A stretch of DNA of 64,000 nucleotides from Catellatospora tritici. GTDB taxonomy: Bacteria > Actinomycetota > Actinomycetes > Mycobacteriales > Micromonosporaceae. The stretch's first letter is position 1. Every line of letters begins with the position of its first letter. Positions 53,128 through 60,980 of the stretch are shown here, one piece after another. Where the stretch lies: positions 384,706 to 448,705 of the forward strand of contig NZ_JAHRCY010000003.1 in NCBI RefSeq assembly GCF_019083965.1, written 5' to 3'. A program made the position numbers and the translations under genes. The notes beneath the pieces were generated by a model that did not search any database, was not told where the DNA came from, and saw only the letters and a list, made by a program, of their open reading frames with translations.

Positions 53128-55485
53128 TCAGTGACGCCAGCGGCTGGGCCGCGGACTCGGCGTGTCGGTGTCGGCCGAGGGGCTCGGCTGCACCGACGGA
53201 GTCGGCTTGGCGGTGGGTTTGGGCGTGGGCTTGGTGGGCTTCACACTGTGCGGCTTGCCCTGATTCTTGTCGTCGCCCTTGTTGTCGTTCTTGCCGTTGT
53301 TCTTGTCGTTGTTCTTGTCGTCCTGGTGCTCGTCGCGGCTCGGCGAGGGCGCCACGCTCGGCGACGGCTCGGGTGACGGTTCGATGCCCGGGTCGTCGCC
53401 GCGGTGCTGGCTGTCGGCGACCACCAACGTGCGGGTCGGCGCCACGAACTGCTTGACCTCCAGCGGCTTGGAGCCGGTGGCCAGGGTGGTGGCCACGGCC
53501 CGGTAGACCTGGGGCAGGACCGCCGCGCCGACCTTGTCCACGGGGCTGTCCGGGTTGGCGGCGATCGCCGCGGCGGCCAGCTGCGGGGTGTACGCCACGA
53601 ACGTCTCGGTCATGTTGTCGGTCGAGCTGCCGGTCTTGCCCGCGACCGGGCGCCCGCCGATGAGCTGCGAGACGGCCGTGGCCGTGCCGCCGTCGCAGCC
53701 GTGGTACGCGCTCTGCTGGCCCACCGGGCAGCGCGCCGCGTCGGTGGCGGCCCGCGCCACGTCGTCGCTGATCACCTGGCGGCAGTCCGGCCGCGCCACG
53801 TCCAGCTCCGCCCCGGCGCCGGTGGTCACCGAGCGCACCGGCACGGGCGTGCAGTACTGCCCCTCGGCGGCGAGCGTCGCGTACGCGTTGGCCAGGTCCA
53901 GCGGGGTGGTCAGCGAGACGCCCAGGGTGAACGAGCCCCAGCTCGCCGCGCTGCTGCGGGCCCGGTCGGCGTCGCCGGAGTCGCGGAACTGGATGCCGAG
54001 GCGCTGCGCCATCTCCACCGCCCGGTCGGCGCCGACCTGCTGCTCCAGCCACACGAAGTACGTGTTCACCGAGCGGCCGAAGCCGGTCCACATGTTCCGC
54101 TCGCCGTCCATGAAGCTCGGGTTGGCGTTCTTGGGGCACCAGAAGCCGTCGCAGCTGGTGGTCTCGCCGGAGTCCGGCCACTGGGTGACCAGGCGGCTGG
54201 GCGAGTCGAAGCTGGTGTCCAGGGTCTTGCCCTGCTCCAGCGCCGCCAGCATGGTGAACATCTTGAACGTCGAGCCCGCCTGGTAGCCGTGCGCGGTGTC
54301 GGCGCCGGCGATCAGCTGGTTGACGGTGTTGCCGGGCTTCTCGACCGGGTTGTAGTGCCGGTTGACCGCCATCGCGAGCACCCGGCCGGTGCCGGGCTCC
54401 ACCACGGCCATCGGCAGGGCGCGTTTGTTGGTGTACCCGTACACCTTGACGACCTGCTGCTGCGCCTCGGCGGCGATGGCGGGGTCGAGTGTGGTGACGA
54501 TGCGGTAGCCGCCCAGCTTCAGCGCCTGCACCCGGGCCTCGGGCGTGTCGCCGAACGCGGGCTGCGCCTTCCACCAGGTGCGGAAGTAGTCGCAGAAGAA
54601 GCCCCACTCGTTCTTCGAGGCGACGCAGTCGTTGGGGGACGAGCCGCGCTTGAGCACCGGGGCGGTGGCCTTGGCCTGGTCGGCCTGCTGCTGGGTGATC
54701 GCGCCGGTGCCGACCATCGCCGCCAGCACGTACTCGCGGCGGCCCACGGCCCGGTCCAGGCCCTGCGTCAGCGGGTTGTCCGCCTCGGGCGCCTGGAGCA
54801 GGCCCGCGAGCAGGGACGCCTCGCCCAGGGTGAGGTCGGCGGCGTTCTTGGAGAAGTAGGTGTGCGCGGCGGCGTCGACGCCGTACGCGCCCGCGCCGAA
54901 GTAGGCGATGTTGAGGTAGCGCTCCAGGATCTCGTTCTTGGAGAGCTTCTGCTCCAGCGACAGCGCGTACCGCGCCTCACGGATCTTGCGGGAGGCGCTC
55001 TGCTCGGTGGCGGCCTCGCGCTCCGCGGGGGTCAGCGCCGGGTCGTTCTTGAGCACGTTGCGGACGTACTGCATGGTCAGCGTCGAGGCGCCCTGCTCGA
55101 CCCCGCCGCTGGTGCCGTTGGCGACCACCGCGCGCAGCACGCCGCGCACGTCCACGCCGTGGTGGGTGTAGAAGCGGGTGTCCTCGGCGGCCACCACCGC
55201 GTCGCGCATCGCGGGGGCGACCTGGTCCAGCGGCACGTCGCGCCGGTTCTGGTCGTAGAACGTGGTGATCACGGTCTTGCCGTCGTTGGCGTACAGGTAG
55301 CTGGCCTGGGCCGTGGTGGGCTCGCGCAGCACCTGCGGCAGCGACTCGTAGGAGGGCGCGGTCTTCTCGATGGCCCAGTCGGCGAGCGCGGCCGCGGGGG
55401 CGGCGGCCGCGACCAGCACGACACCCGCCACGGCGGCGACCACGGCGATCTTGGTCAGTCGCTTGGCCAGGGGTTTTCGCGACAT
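53128..55485 (-). CDS. Class A penicillin-binding protein (transglycosylase/transpeptidase)
   Basis: A 785-residue bifunctional wall synthase. After a short cytoplasmic part and one membrane helix (residues about 10-35), the GT51 domain shows AAEDTRFYTHHGVD (catalytic Glu near 100) and GASTLTMQYVRN; the transpeptidase domain has STFK near 406, SVNT near 473 and KTGS near 616. A Thr/Pro/Lys-rich charged tail (last 100 residues, with DKNN and KPTP repeats) extends beyond the catalytic core. It polymerises and cross-links peptidoglycan outside the membrane. ATG 55485 chosen at MSRKPLAKRL with GAAGGTG upstream. Confidence 0.93.
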   Translation of the reverse strand: MSRKPLAKRLTKIAVVAAVAGVVLVAAAAPAAALADWAIEKTAPSYESLPQVLREPTTAQASYLYANDGKTVITTFYDQNRRDVPLDQVAPAMRDAVVAAEDTRFYTHHGVDVRGVLRAVVANGTSGGVEQGASTLTMQYVRNVLKNDPALTPAEREAATEQSASRKIREARYALSLEQKLSKNEILERYLNIAYFGAGAYGVDAAAHTYFSKNAADLTLGEASLLAGLLQAPEADNPLTQGLDRAVGRREYVLAAMVGTGAITQQQADQAKATAPVLKRGSSPNDCVASKNEWGFFCDYFRTWWKAQPAFGDTPEARVQALKLGGYRIVTTLDPAIAAEAQQQVVKVYGYTNKRALPMAVVEPGTGRVLAMAVNRHYNPVEKPGNTVNQLIAGADTAHGYQAGSTFKMFTMLAALEQGKTLDTSFDSPSRLVTQWPDSGETTSCDGFWCPKNANPSFMDGERNMWTGFGRSVNTYFVWLEQQVGADRAVEMAQRLGIQFRDSGDADRARSSAASWGSFTLGVSLTTPLDLANAYATLAAEGQYCTPVPVRSVTTGAGAELDVARPDCRQVISDDVARAATDAARCPVGQQSAYHGCDGGTATAVSQLIGGRPVAGKTGSSTDNMTETFVAYTPQLAAAAIAANPDSPVDKVGAAVLPQVYRAVATTLATGSKPLEVKQFVAPTRTLVVADSQHRGDDPGIEPSPEPSPSVAPSPSRDEHQDDKNNDKNNGKNDNKGDDKNQGKPHSVKPTKPTPKPTAKPTPSVQPSPSADTDTPSPRPSRWRH

Positions 55486-55626
55486 GGCAGCACCTTCGGG
55501 GGAGGGACGGGGCTGATCAAGACTGCCCCGTCCCACGCCGTTCCCCTGGGACATGTGGTGCACATCCCATTTTTTTCATTTAGCACCCAACTCGGACTCT
55601 TCCCAGGTCAGCGGTGTTGAGCCAGG

Positions 55627-55680
55627 GTTAAGAAGGGCACCTTTTACCACGTATTGCGATAAGAAGGTGCCCTTCCTAAC
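55627..55680. repeat. GGGCCC-type hairpin element, copy 4 (variant)
   Basis: GGTTAAGAAGGGCACCTTTTA and TAAGAAGGTGCCCTTCCTAACC flank CCACGTATTGCGA; a diverged copy of the family between the PBP start and the valS stop, both minus strand. Confidence 0.85.
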
Positions 55681-55682
55681 CC

Positions 55683-58256
55683 TCACAGCGTGACGGTGAG
55701 GCTGGGGCCGCGGGTGATCGTGGTGATCACGCCCGCGTCGCGCACGTCGGCCTCGATGGCGTCGTAGCGGGTGTCGGTGGGCAGGGTCAGCGTCGACACG
55801 GCGGTCCGCATCGACACCTTTGCCGCGGACTTGGCCCGGCGCACCGACTCGATCGCCTCGGTCGCCGCGGCCAGCACGGCAGGGTCACCCGCGCCGTCGA
55901 GCTCGGCCGGCGTGGGCCACGGGGACCGGTGGATGCTGCCGTCGTGCCACCACGACCAGGCCTCCTCGGTCACGAACGGCAGCACCGGCGCCAGCAGCCG
56001 CAGCAGCGTCGACAGCGCGGTCCGCAGGGCGAGCCGGGCCGAGTCGGCGGCGGCCGCGCCGTGCTCGCCGTAGGCGCGCACCTTCACCAACTCCAGGTAG
56101 TCGTCGCAGAACGTCCAGAAGAAGCGCTCGGCGGCGGCCAGGGCGCGACCCTGGTCGTACTGCTCCAGCGCTTCGGTGGCCTCGGCGAGGACCGGGCGCA
56201 GCGCGGCCAGCAGGGCTCGGTCCAGCGGCTGCGTGATCGTGGCGCCGGGGGCGGGTTCGCCCAGGCCGAGCACGAACCGGGTGGCATTGAGGATCTTGGT
56301 GGCCAGGCGGCGGCCGATCCGCATCTGGCCGGTGTCGAACGCCGTGTCGGCGCCGGGGCGGGCGGCGGCGGCCCAGTAGCGCACCGCGTCGGAGCCGTAC
56401 TCGTGCAGCAGCCCCACCGGGGTCACCACGTTGCCCACCGACTTCGACATCTTCTTGCGGTCGGGGTCCAGGATCCACCCCGCGATCGCGGCCGTACGCC
56501 ACGGCAGCACGCCGTGCTCGGCGTGGCCGCGCAGCACGGTCGCGAACAGCCAGGTACGGATGATCTCGTGCGCCTGCGGCCGCAGGTCCATCGGGAACAC
56601 CCGCGCGAACAAGTCCTCGTCGAAGCCCCAGCCGCCCGCGATCTGCGGGGTCAGCGACGACGTCGCCCAGGTGTCCATCACGTCCGGGTCGCCGGTGAAC
56701 CCACCAGGCCTGCCGCGCTGGTCCTCGGTGTAGCCGGGCGGGGTGTCCGAGCTGGGGTCGATCGGCAGCGTGTCCTCGGCGGGCGTGATCGGGCGGTCGT
56801 GCGCGGGCTGCCCGTCGGCGTCCAGCGGGTACCACACCGGGATCGGCACGCCGAAGAAGCGCTGGCGGCTGATCAGCCAGTCCCCGGCCAGGCCCTGCAC
56901 CCAGTGGTCGTACCGGGTGCGCATGTGCGCGGGCTGCCAGGTCAACTCCTGCCCCCGGGCGAGCAGGGCGGCGCGCAGTCCGGCGTCACGGCCGCCGTTG
57001 CGCAGGTACCACTGGCGCGTCGGCACGATCTCCAGCGGCTTCTCGCCGCGCTCGTAGAACTTCACCGGATGCTTGATCGGCTCCGGCTCGCCCAGCAGGT
57101 CACCGGTCTCGCGCAGTAGCGCGGCCACCTGCTCGCGGGCCGAGGCGGGGGCCAGCCCGGCCAGTCGCGCGTACGCCGCCCGGCCCCGCTCGTCCAGGTG
57201 CTCCGGGGCGTCGGCCAGCAGCCGCCCGTCGAAGCCGAGCACCGGCCGGGTCGGCAGGTCCAGCTCGCGCCACCAGATCACGTCGGTGGCGTCGCCGAAC
57301 GTGCAGATCATCGCGATGCCGGTGCCCTTGGCCGGGTCGGCCAGCGGATGCGCCAGCACCGGCACCCGGGCGCCGAAGCCCGGCGTGCGCACGGTCGTGC
57401 CGAACAGCGGCGCGTAGCGGGCGTCGTCCGGGTGCGCCACCAGCGCCACACAGGCGGGCAGCAGCTCCGGGCGCGTGGTCGCCACGACCACCGGGTTGCT
57501 CTGCGTCGCCACGACCACCGGGTTGCTCTGCGTCGCCACGATGATCGGTTCGGCCGCGGCGCCGTCAGGGTGGGCCGCGGCGCCGTCGGGGTGGAAGGCG
57601 ATCCGGTGGTACGCCCCCGGCCGCTCCCGGTCCTCCGTCTCCGCCTGCGCCACCGCGGTACGGAACGTGGTGTCCCACAGCGTCGGCGCCTGCGCCTGGT
57701 ACGCCTCCCCGCGCGCCAGCGCCCGCAGGAACGCCCGCTGCGACACCGCCCGCGCCCGCGCGCCGATCGTCGTGTAGAGCAGCGACCAGTCCACCGACAG
57801 CCCCACCAGCCGGAACAGCGCCTCGAAGGCGCGCTCGTCCAGCTCGGTCTGCCAGGCGCACAGCTCGGTGAAGTTGCGCCGCGACACCGGCACCTGCTCG
57901 CGGCCGGGCGTCTCGGGCGGCGTGAAGTCGGGGTCGTACGGCAGCGACGGGTCGCAGCGCACCCCGAACCGGTGCTGCACCCGGCGCTCGGTCGGCAGCC
58001 CGTTGTCGTCCCACCCCATCGGGTAGAACACCTCGCGGCCGCGCATGCGCTGGAACCGGGCCAGCACGTCGGTCTGGGTGTACGAGAACACGTGCCCGAT
58101 GTGCAGGGACCCGCTGGCCGTCGGCGGCGGGGTGTCGATGGCGAACACGCGCTCGCGCGGCGCCGTGCGGTCGAAGCGGTAGAGCTGGTCGGCGTCCCAA
58201 CGCTGGGACCACTTGTCGGCCAGCCCGTCGATCGAGGGCTTCTCCGGAAGGCTCAT
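55683..58256 (-). CDS. valS: Valyl-tRNA synthetase
   Basis: An 857-residue class I synthetase charging tRNA-Val, with HIGH as [11 protein letters not shown] near 48-58, KMSKS as [11 protein letters not shown] near 600 and an editing (CP1) domain with TTRPE at about 262-266. Within the editing domain two in-frame duplications occur: HPDGAAA twice and VATQSNPVV twice, just before VATTRPEL. The N-terminal insertion seen in some actinobacterial ValRS paralogues ([15 protein letters not shown]) is present; whether this is the only ValRS of the organism cannot be told here. ATG 58256 (MSLPEKPS). Preceded by a leader peptide and hairpins. Confidence 0.95.
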   Translation of the reverse strand: MSLPEKPSIDGLADKWSQRWDADQLYRFDRTAPRERVFAIDTPPPTASGSLHIGHVFSYTQTDVLARFQRMRGREVFYPMGWDDNGLPTERRVQHRFGVRCDPSLPYDPDFTPPETPGREQVPVSRRNFTELCAWQTELDERAFEALFRLVGLSVDWSLLYTTIGARARAVSQRAFLRALARGEAYQAQAPTLWDTTFRTAVAQAETEDRERPGAYHRIAFHPDGAAAHPDGAAAEPIIVATQSNPVVVATQSNPVVVATTRPELLPACVALVAHPDDARYAPLFGTTVRTPGFGARVPVLAHPLADPAKGTGIAMICTFGDATDVIWWRELDLPTRPVLGFDGRLLADAPEHLDERGRAAYARLAGLAPASAREQVAALLRETGDLLGEPEPIKHPVKFYERGEKPLEIVPTRQWYLRNGGRDAGLRAALLARGQELTWQPAHMRTRYDHWVQGLAGDWLISRQRFFGVPIPVWYPLDADGQPAHDRPITPAEDTLPIDPSSDTPPGYTEDQRGRPGGFTGDPDVMDTWATSSLTPQIAGGWGFDEDLFARVFPMDLRPQAHEIIRTWLFATVLRGHAEHGVLPWRTAAIAGWILDPDRKKMSKSVGNVVTPVGLLHEYGSDAVRYWAAAARPGADTAFDTGQMRIGRRLATKILNATRFVLGLGEPAPGATITQPLDRALLAALRPVLAEATEALEQYDQGRALAAAERFFWTFCDDYLELVKVRAYGEHGAAAADSARLALRTALSTLLRLLAPVLPFVTEEAWSWWHDGSIHRSPWPTPAELDGAGDPAVLAAATEAIESVRRAKSAAKVSMRTAVSTLTLPTDTRYDAIEADVRDAGVITTITRGPSLTVTL
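57478..57594 (-). repeat. In-frame 27-bp and 21-bp tandem repeats in valS
   Basis: A 27-bp unit occurs twice plus a partial copy (57478-57504, 57505-57531, 57532-57541), coding VATQSNPVV, and a 21-bp unit occurs twice (57553-57573, 57574-57594), coding HPDGAAA. Confidence 0.95.
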
Positions 58257-58305
58257 GACCTCACCTCGGTGGGTATGGCGCCCGTACGCGAGAGAGAGGT
58301 TGGGT

Positions 58306-58334
58306 GACCACCGCGCGCGTCGGGCGCGGTGATC
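58306..58334 (-). promoter_or_regulatory. Hairpin in valS leader (putative attenuator)
   Basis: On the minus strand GATCACCGCGC pairs with GCGCGGTGGTC (one mismatch) around a 7-nt loop. It lies 7 nt after the leader-peptide stop and 50 nt before valS. No T-run follows, as is common in actinobacteria. Confidence 0.55.
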
Positions 58335-58340
58335 GAAGGA

Positions 58341-58406
58341 TTACGCGCGGCCCGGTTCGGCTACGCGTACGACCGAGAGGGTCGATGCGGGGAGCGCGTG
58401 GGTCAT
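58341..58406 (-). CDS. Putative valS leader peptide with Val codons
   Basis: A 21-residue reading frame MTHALPASTLSVVRVAEPGR plus A, with ribosome site AAGGAGGAG in correct spacing. It contains Val-Val-Arg-Val near its end, then a stop, a hairpin and valS. This is the layout of a ribosome-mediated attenuator sensing Val-tRNA charging, as described for other amino-acid genes in actinobacteria. No similarity evidence is available. Confidence 0.5.
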   Translation of the reverse strand: MTHALPASTLSVVRVAEPGRA

Positions 58407-58612
58407 GGCTCCTCCTTCGGCATCGACTGTGCGGCATCGGTCTGCTGTCCATGATGCTAGCGGCTCGGCGGGGTCGGCGCACCCGTCCCCCGAACGCATG
58501 ATCATTGTGGCCGTTGTGGCGGATGTGATGGAGCGCACAGGTTGCTACGTTCCCATTCCCGCCGTCCGGCTGTCGGCGGGAATCCGAAAACCCCTCGACA
58601 GAAGGAACCCCC

Positions 58613-58819
58613 GTGAACAGCAAGTCCTGGCTTGTGACCGTGCTGCTCTGCTTCTTCCTCGGCGTGCTGGGCGTGCATCGCTTCTACGTCGGCAAGGTCG
58701 GCACCGGCATCCTGCAGCTGATCACCTTCGGTGGCCTCGGCGTATGGACGTTCATCGACTTCATCATGATCCTGATCGGCAAGTTCAACGACAAGCAGGG
58801 CCAGCCCCTCGCCCGCTGA
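58613..58819 (+). CDS. TM2 domain protein
   Basis: A 68-residue membrane protein with two helices and the TM2 signature LGVLGVHRFYVGKVGTGILQ followed by LITFGGLGVWTFIDFIMIL. The role of TM2 proteins is unknown. GTG 58613 follows GAAGGAA. It has its own hairpin terminator and precedes trmB. Confidence 0.85.
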   Translation: MNSKSWLVTVLLCFFLGVLGVHRFYVGKVGTGILQLITFGGLGVWTFIDFIMILIGKFNDKQGQPLAR

Positions 58820-58827
58820 ACCGGCAC

Positions 58828-58865
58828 CGGCAGCCCCGCCCGCCCTCTGGCGAGCGGGGCTGCCG
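58828..58865 (+). terminator. Hairpin terminator after TM2 gene
   Basis: 12-bp perfect stem CGGCAGCCCCGC / GCGGGGCTGCCG with a 14-nt loop, 9 nt after the stop codon. Confidence 0.75.
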
Positions 58866-58879
58866 CGTCCCCGGCGCTG

Positions 58880-58885
58880 TATCCT
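58880..58885 (+). promoter_or_regulatory. Putative -10 element of trmB
   Basis: TATCCT, 9 nt before GTG 58895; the transcript would have a 2-3 nt leader at most. Confidence 0.45.
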
Positions 58886-58894
58886 GACTGTCTT

Positions 58895-59608
58895 GTGACC
58901 ACCTCTGACCTCGCCGGTGCGCTGCCCGACGGCCGCCACATGACCCGCATCACCACCTTCTACCCGCGTCGCGGGCGGGTGAGCGGGCGGCACGAGGACG
59001 CGCTGACCCGGCTGTGGCCGCGCTACGGGGTCGACATCGCGCAGCCGTGGACCCCGCTCGACCAGCAGTCGCTGTTCGGTCGCCGGGCTCCGCTCGTGCT
59101 GGAGATCGGCTCCGGGATGGGCGACGCCACCGCCGCGATGGCCGCCGCCGACCCCGCCCGTGACTACCTGGCGGTCGAGGTCTTCCCGCCCGGCCTGGGC
59201 AACCTGCTGGCCGTGGTCGAGGAGCAGGACCTGCCCAACGTGCGCGTGGCCCAGGGCGACGCGCTGCACCTGGTCCGGCACATGCTCGCCGAGGGCAGCC
59301 TCGACGCCGTGCACGTCTACTTCCCGGACCCGTGGCCCAAGGCCCGCCACCACAAGCGGCGCCTGATCCAGCCCGACACCGTCGCGCTGCTGCGCTCGCG
59401 GCTGGCCGTCGGCGGCGTGCTGCACTGCGCCACCGACTGGGCCGACTACGCCGAACAGATGGCCGAGGTGCTCGACGCCGACGAACACCTGGTCAACCTG
59501 TACGACGGCTACGCACCCCGCCCCGGCCACCGGCCGCTGACCAAGTTCGAACAGCGCGGGATCGCCGCCGGGCGGCAGATCTTCGACCTGCTCTACCGGC
59601 GCGGCTGA
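58895..59608 (+). CDS. trmB: tRNA (guanine-N7-)-methyltransferase
   Basis: A 237-residue SAM-dependent methyltransferase that makes m7G46 in tRNA. SAM motif LEIGSGMGD near 70, then VYFPDPWPKARHHKRRL (diagnostic TrmB block, near 145-161) and the C-terminal TKFEQRGIAAGR. The N-terminal RITTFYPRRGRVSGR is the usual basic lead. GTG 58895. It stands between the TM2 gene and a small-ORF region. Confidence 0.93.
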   Translation: MTTSDLAGALPDGRHMTRITTFYPRRGRVSGRHEDALTRLWPRYGVDIAQPWTPLDQQSLFGRRAPLVLEIGSGMGDATAAMAAADPARDYLAVEVFPPGLGNLLAVVEEQDLPNVRVAQGDALHLVRHMLAEGSLDAVHVYFPDPWPKARHHKRRLIQPDTVALLRSRLAVGGVLHCATDWADYAEQMAEVLDADEHLVNLYDGYAPRPGHRPLTKFEQRGIAAGRQIFDLLYRRG

Positions 59609-59659
59609 ACACGACCCCGGCACGCCCGTCGCGCGGGTGCGGATGATCGTGCGGCCTGC

Positions 59660-59684
59660 TAGGCTCCTGGCCATGTACATCTGA
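59660..59684 (+). promoter_or_regulatory. Promoter and leaderless three-codon ORF (ATG TAC ATC TGA)
   Basis: TAGGCT (59660-59665) stands 7 nt before ATG 59673, the layout of leaderless genes elsewhere in the window, but the frame codes only Met-Tyr-Ile and then stops at 59684. Hairpins follow at 59685-59698 and 59700-59714, and the next gene starts at 59855, giving a leader of about 180 nt. Confidence 0.5.
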
Positions 59685-59854
59685 GCGTGATCCCACGCTG
59701 CGCGCCTGACGCGCGCCGAGCGTGCCGCCGCTTCGAGCCTCGAGGCCGAACCCGTCCGGGACGTCGCCGCGACGCACGGCTCGTCCTGACCCGTCTTTGC
59801 ACGCCCGCTGCCCACACGGCAGCCGTCGGCGTACCCGCATCCACAGGAGACACC

Positions 59855-60052
59855 ATGCGTGAAGATCACAGCTCGCCGTCCGACGCGTCCGAGCCCGCCG
59901 AGACCGAGGAGCCCCAGCCCATGAACCGGGCCGAGCGCCGGGCCAAGGGCAAGGGCCAGAACCAGCAGCAGGCGCACGGCAAGCAGGCGTTCGTGCCGAA
60001 GAAGACCCAGGGCGGCGGCCCCCGTCTCTGGGCCAACCGCCGCGCCGGCTGA
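59855..60052 (+). CDS. Small hydrophilic basic protein, unknown function
   Basis: A 65-residue protein with an acidic first third (SSPSDASEPAETEEPQ) and a basic rest (MNRAERRAKGKGQNQQQAHG, RLWANRRAG). No folded domain recognised; it is probably disordered and might bind RNA or ribosomes. ATG 59855 follows CAGGAGA. The unusual leader with a three-codon ORF upstream suggests regulated expression. A GC-rich imperfect hairpin follows near 60066-60112. Confidence 0.6.
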   Translation: MREDHSSPSDASEPAETEEPQPMNRAERRAKGKGQNQQQAHGKQAFVPKKTQGGGPRLWANRRAG

Positions 60053-60135
60053 CCGCTTTCCTTCCCGGCCCCGTCCGGCCCGCCGCAGGTTTCGCGGGGC
60101 CGGGCGGGGCTTCACGCACTTCCCGCTGTTGCGGA

Positions 60136-60206
60136 GCGGATTTCTGCGCTTTCCCCGAAGCGGCAGGAATCCGGGGTTCTGTTCGTGCGGTTTCCCCGAA
60201 ACCGCA
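60136..60206. repeat. Type 2 palindromic element, copy B
   Basis: Two related palindromes: CTGCGCTTTCCCCGAAGCGGCAG (imperfect, about 60143-60165) and the perfect TGCGGTTTCCCCGAAACCGCA (60186-60206). Arms share TTTCCCCGAAA with the copy at 26521. Confidence 0.8.
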
Positions 60207-60262
60207 TCCTGGAGCGGGGCTTGGCGCGGGCTTGGGCGGGTGGGAATGTCGGGGGAGGTGCC

Positions 60263-60268
60263 TACAAT
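60263..60268 (+). promoter_or_regulatory. Putative -10 element TACAAT
   Basis: A near-consensus -10 hexamer 8 nt before the ATG at 60277 of the short leader ORF; no ribosome site between them. Confidence 0.5.
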
Positions 60269-60276
60269 CCGCCGAC

Positions 60277-60327
60277 ATGAAGACACCGACCACTGTGGAC
60301 GGGCCTCCCGCGGCGGTACCCCGATGA
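60277..60327 (+). CDS. Possible 16-residue leader peptide coupled to next gene
   Basis: MKTPTTVDGPPAAVPR, starting 8 nt after TACAAT. Its TGA (60325-60327) overlaps the ATG (60324) of the next gene in ATGA. It may be a leaderless short peptide translated to couple the next gene. Very short, so could be fortuitous. Confidence 0.35.
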   Translation: MKTPTTVDGPPAAVPR

Positions 60328-60836
60328 CCGCCCCGGCCACGTACGCGCAGCGCCTGGCGCGCATCGAGGCCCACATCGCCGCCCATGACCTGGCCGAGGC
60401 CGCGTCCGAACTGGTCAGTCTGCGCCGCGGTGGCGGCATGGCCGACAGCGCCGGGGAGACGAGCCTGCCCGGCATGGCCGCGGCCCTCCCACCCCCGACC
60501 CTGATCGCCCTGGTCCGAGCCCTGCTCGCGCACCGGGGCACCGACGGCGGCTGGCACACCGATGCCGTCCTCGGCGCCCTGTGCCCCCTGCTGCCGCCGG
60601 AACTCCCGCCGGACCTGGTGCGCGACCTGCTGCTGTTCGCCGCCGACAGCGCCTACGACATGCCGGTGATGACGCTGGCCGGGCTGGTGGCCCAGCAGTT
60701 GCGGCACGGCCCGCTCCCGCAGGCGCTGCTGGGGACCATGCACCGCCGCCAGCGCGAAAGCCTCTGGCTGCGCCAACTCACCGCCCGCGCCGCCACCTCC
60801 ACCTCCACCTCCACCTCCACCCACGACCCCACCTGA
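60324..60836 (+). CDS. Hypothetical helical protein
   Basis: A 170-residue soluble protein, mostly helical (YAQRLARIEAHIAAHDLAEA..., LVRALLAHRGTDGGWHTDAV), ending in a Thr/Ser repeat tail (TSTSTSTST). No catalytic motif recognised. ATG 60324 is coupled to the short ORF before it; a much longer frame from 60129 is possible but has no promoter signs. Divergent-end neighbour is the large minus-strand gene. Confidence 0.5.
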   Translation: MTAPATYAQRLARIEAHIAAHDLAEAASELVSLRRGGGMADSAGETSLPGMAAALPPPTLIALVRALLAHRGTDGGWHTDAVLGALCPLLPPELPPDLVRDLLLFAADSAYDMPVMTLAGLVAQQLRHGPLPQALLGTMHRRQRESLWLRQLTARAATSTSTSTSTHDPT

Positions 60837-60980
60837 CCGCCCGCCGCCCGCCGCCGCCCGAAGATCGTCGCCTTCGGTCAATCCGGCCACTCCAGGCAGC
60901 TGTTTTGACCACCAGTGGCGATCATCGAGGATGCTCACCGCTCATGGTCGGCGTTTGCGGTCGAATTGTGGGCGGTGGTG

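Noticed and set aside
58296-58320. T-box-like string GGGTGACCACCGCG upstream of valS
   Set aside because: It lies on the plus strand, opposite to valS, and the gene it would face (TM2 protein) is not a synthetase; the minus strand has no T-box consensus.
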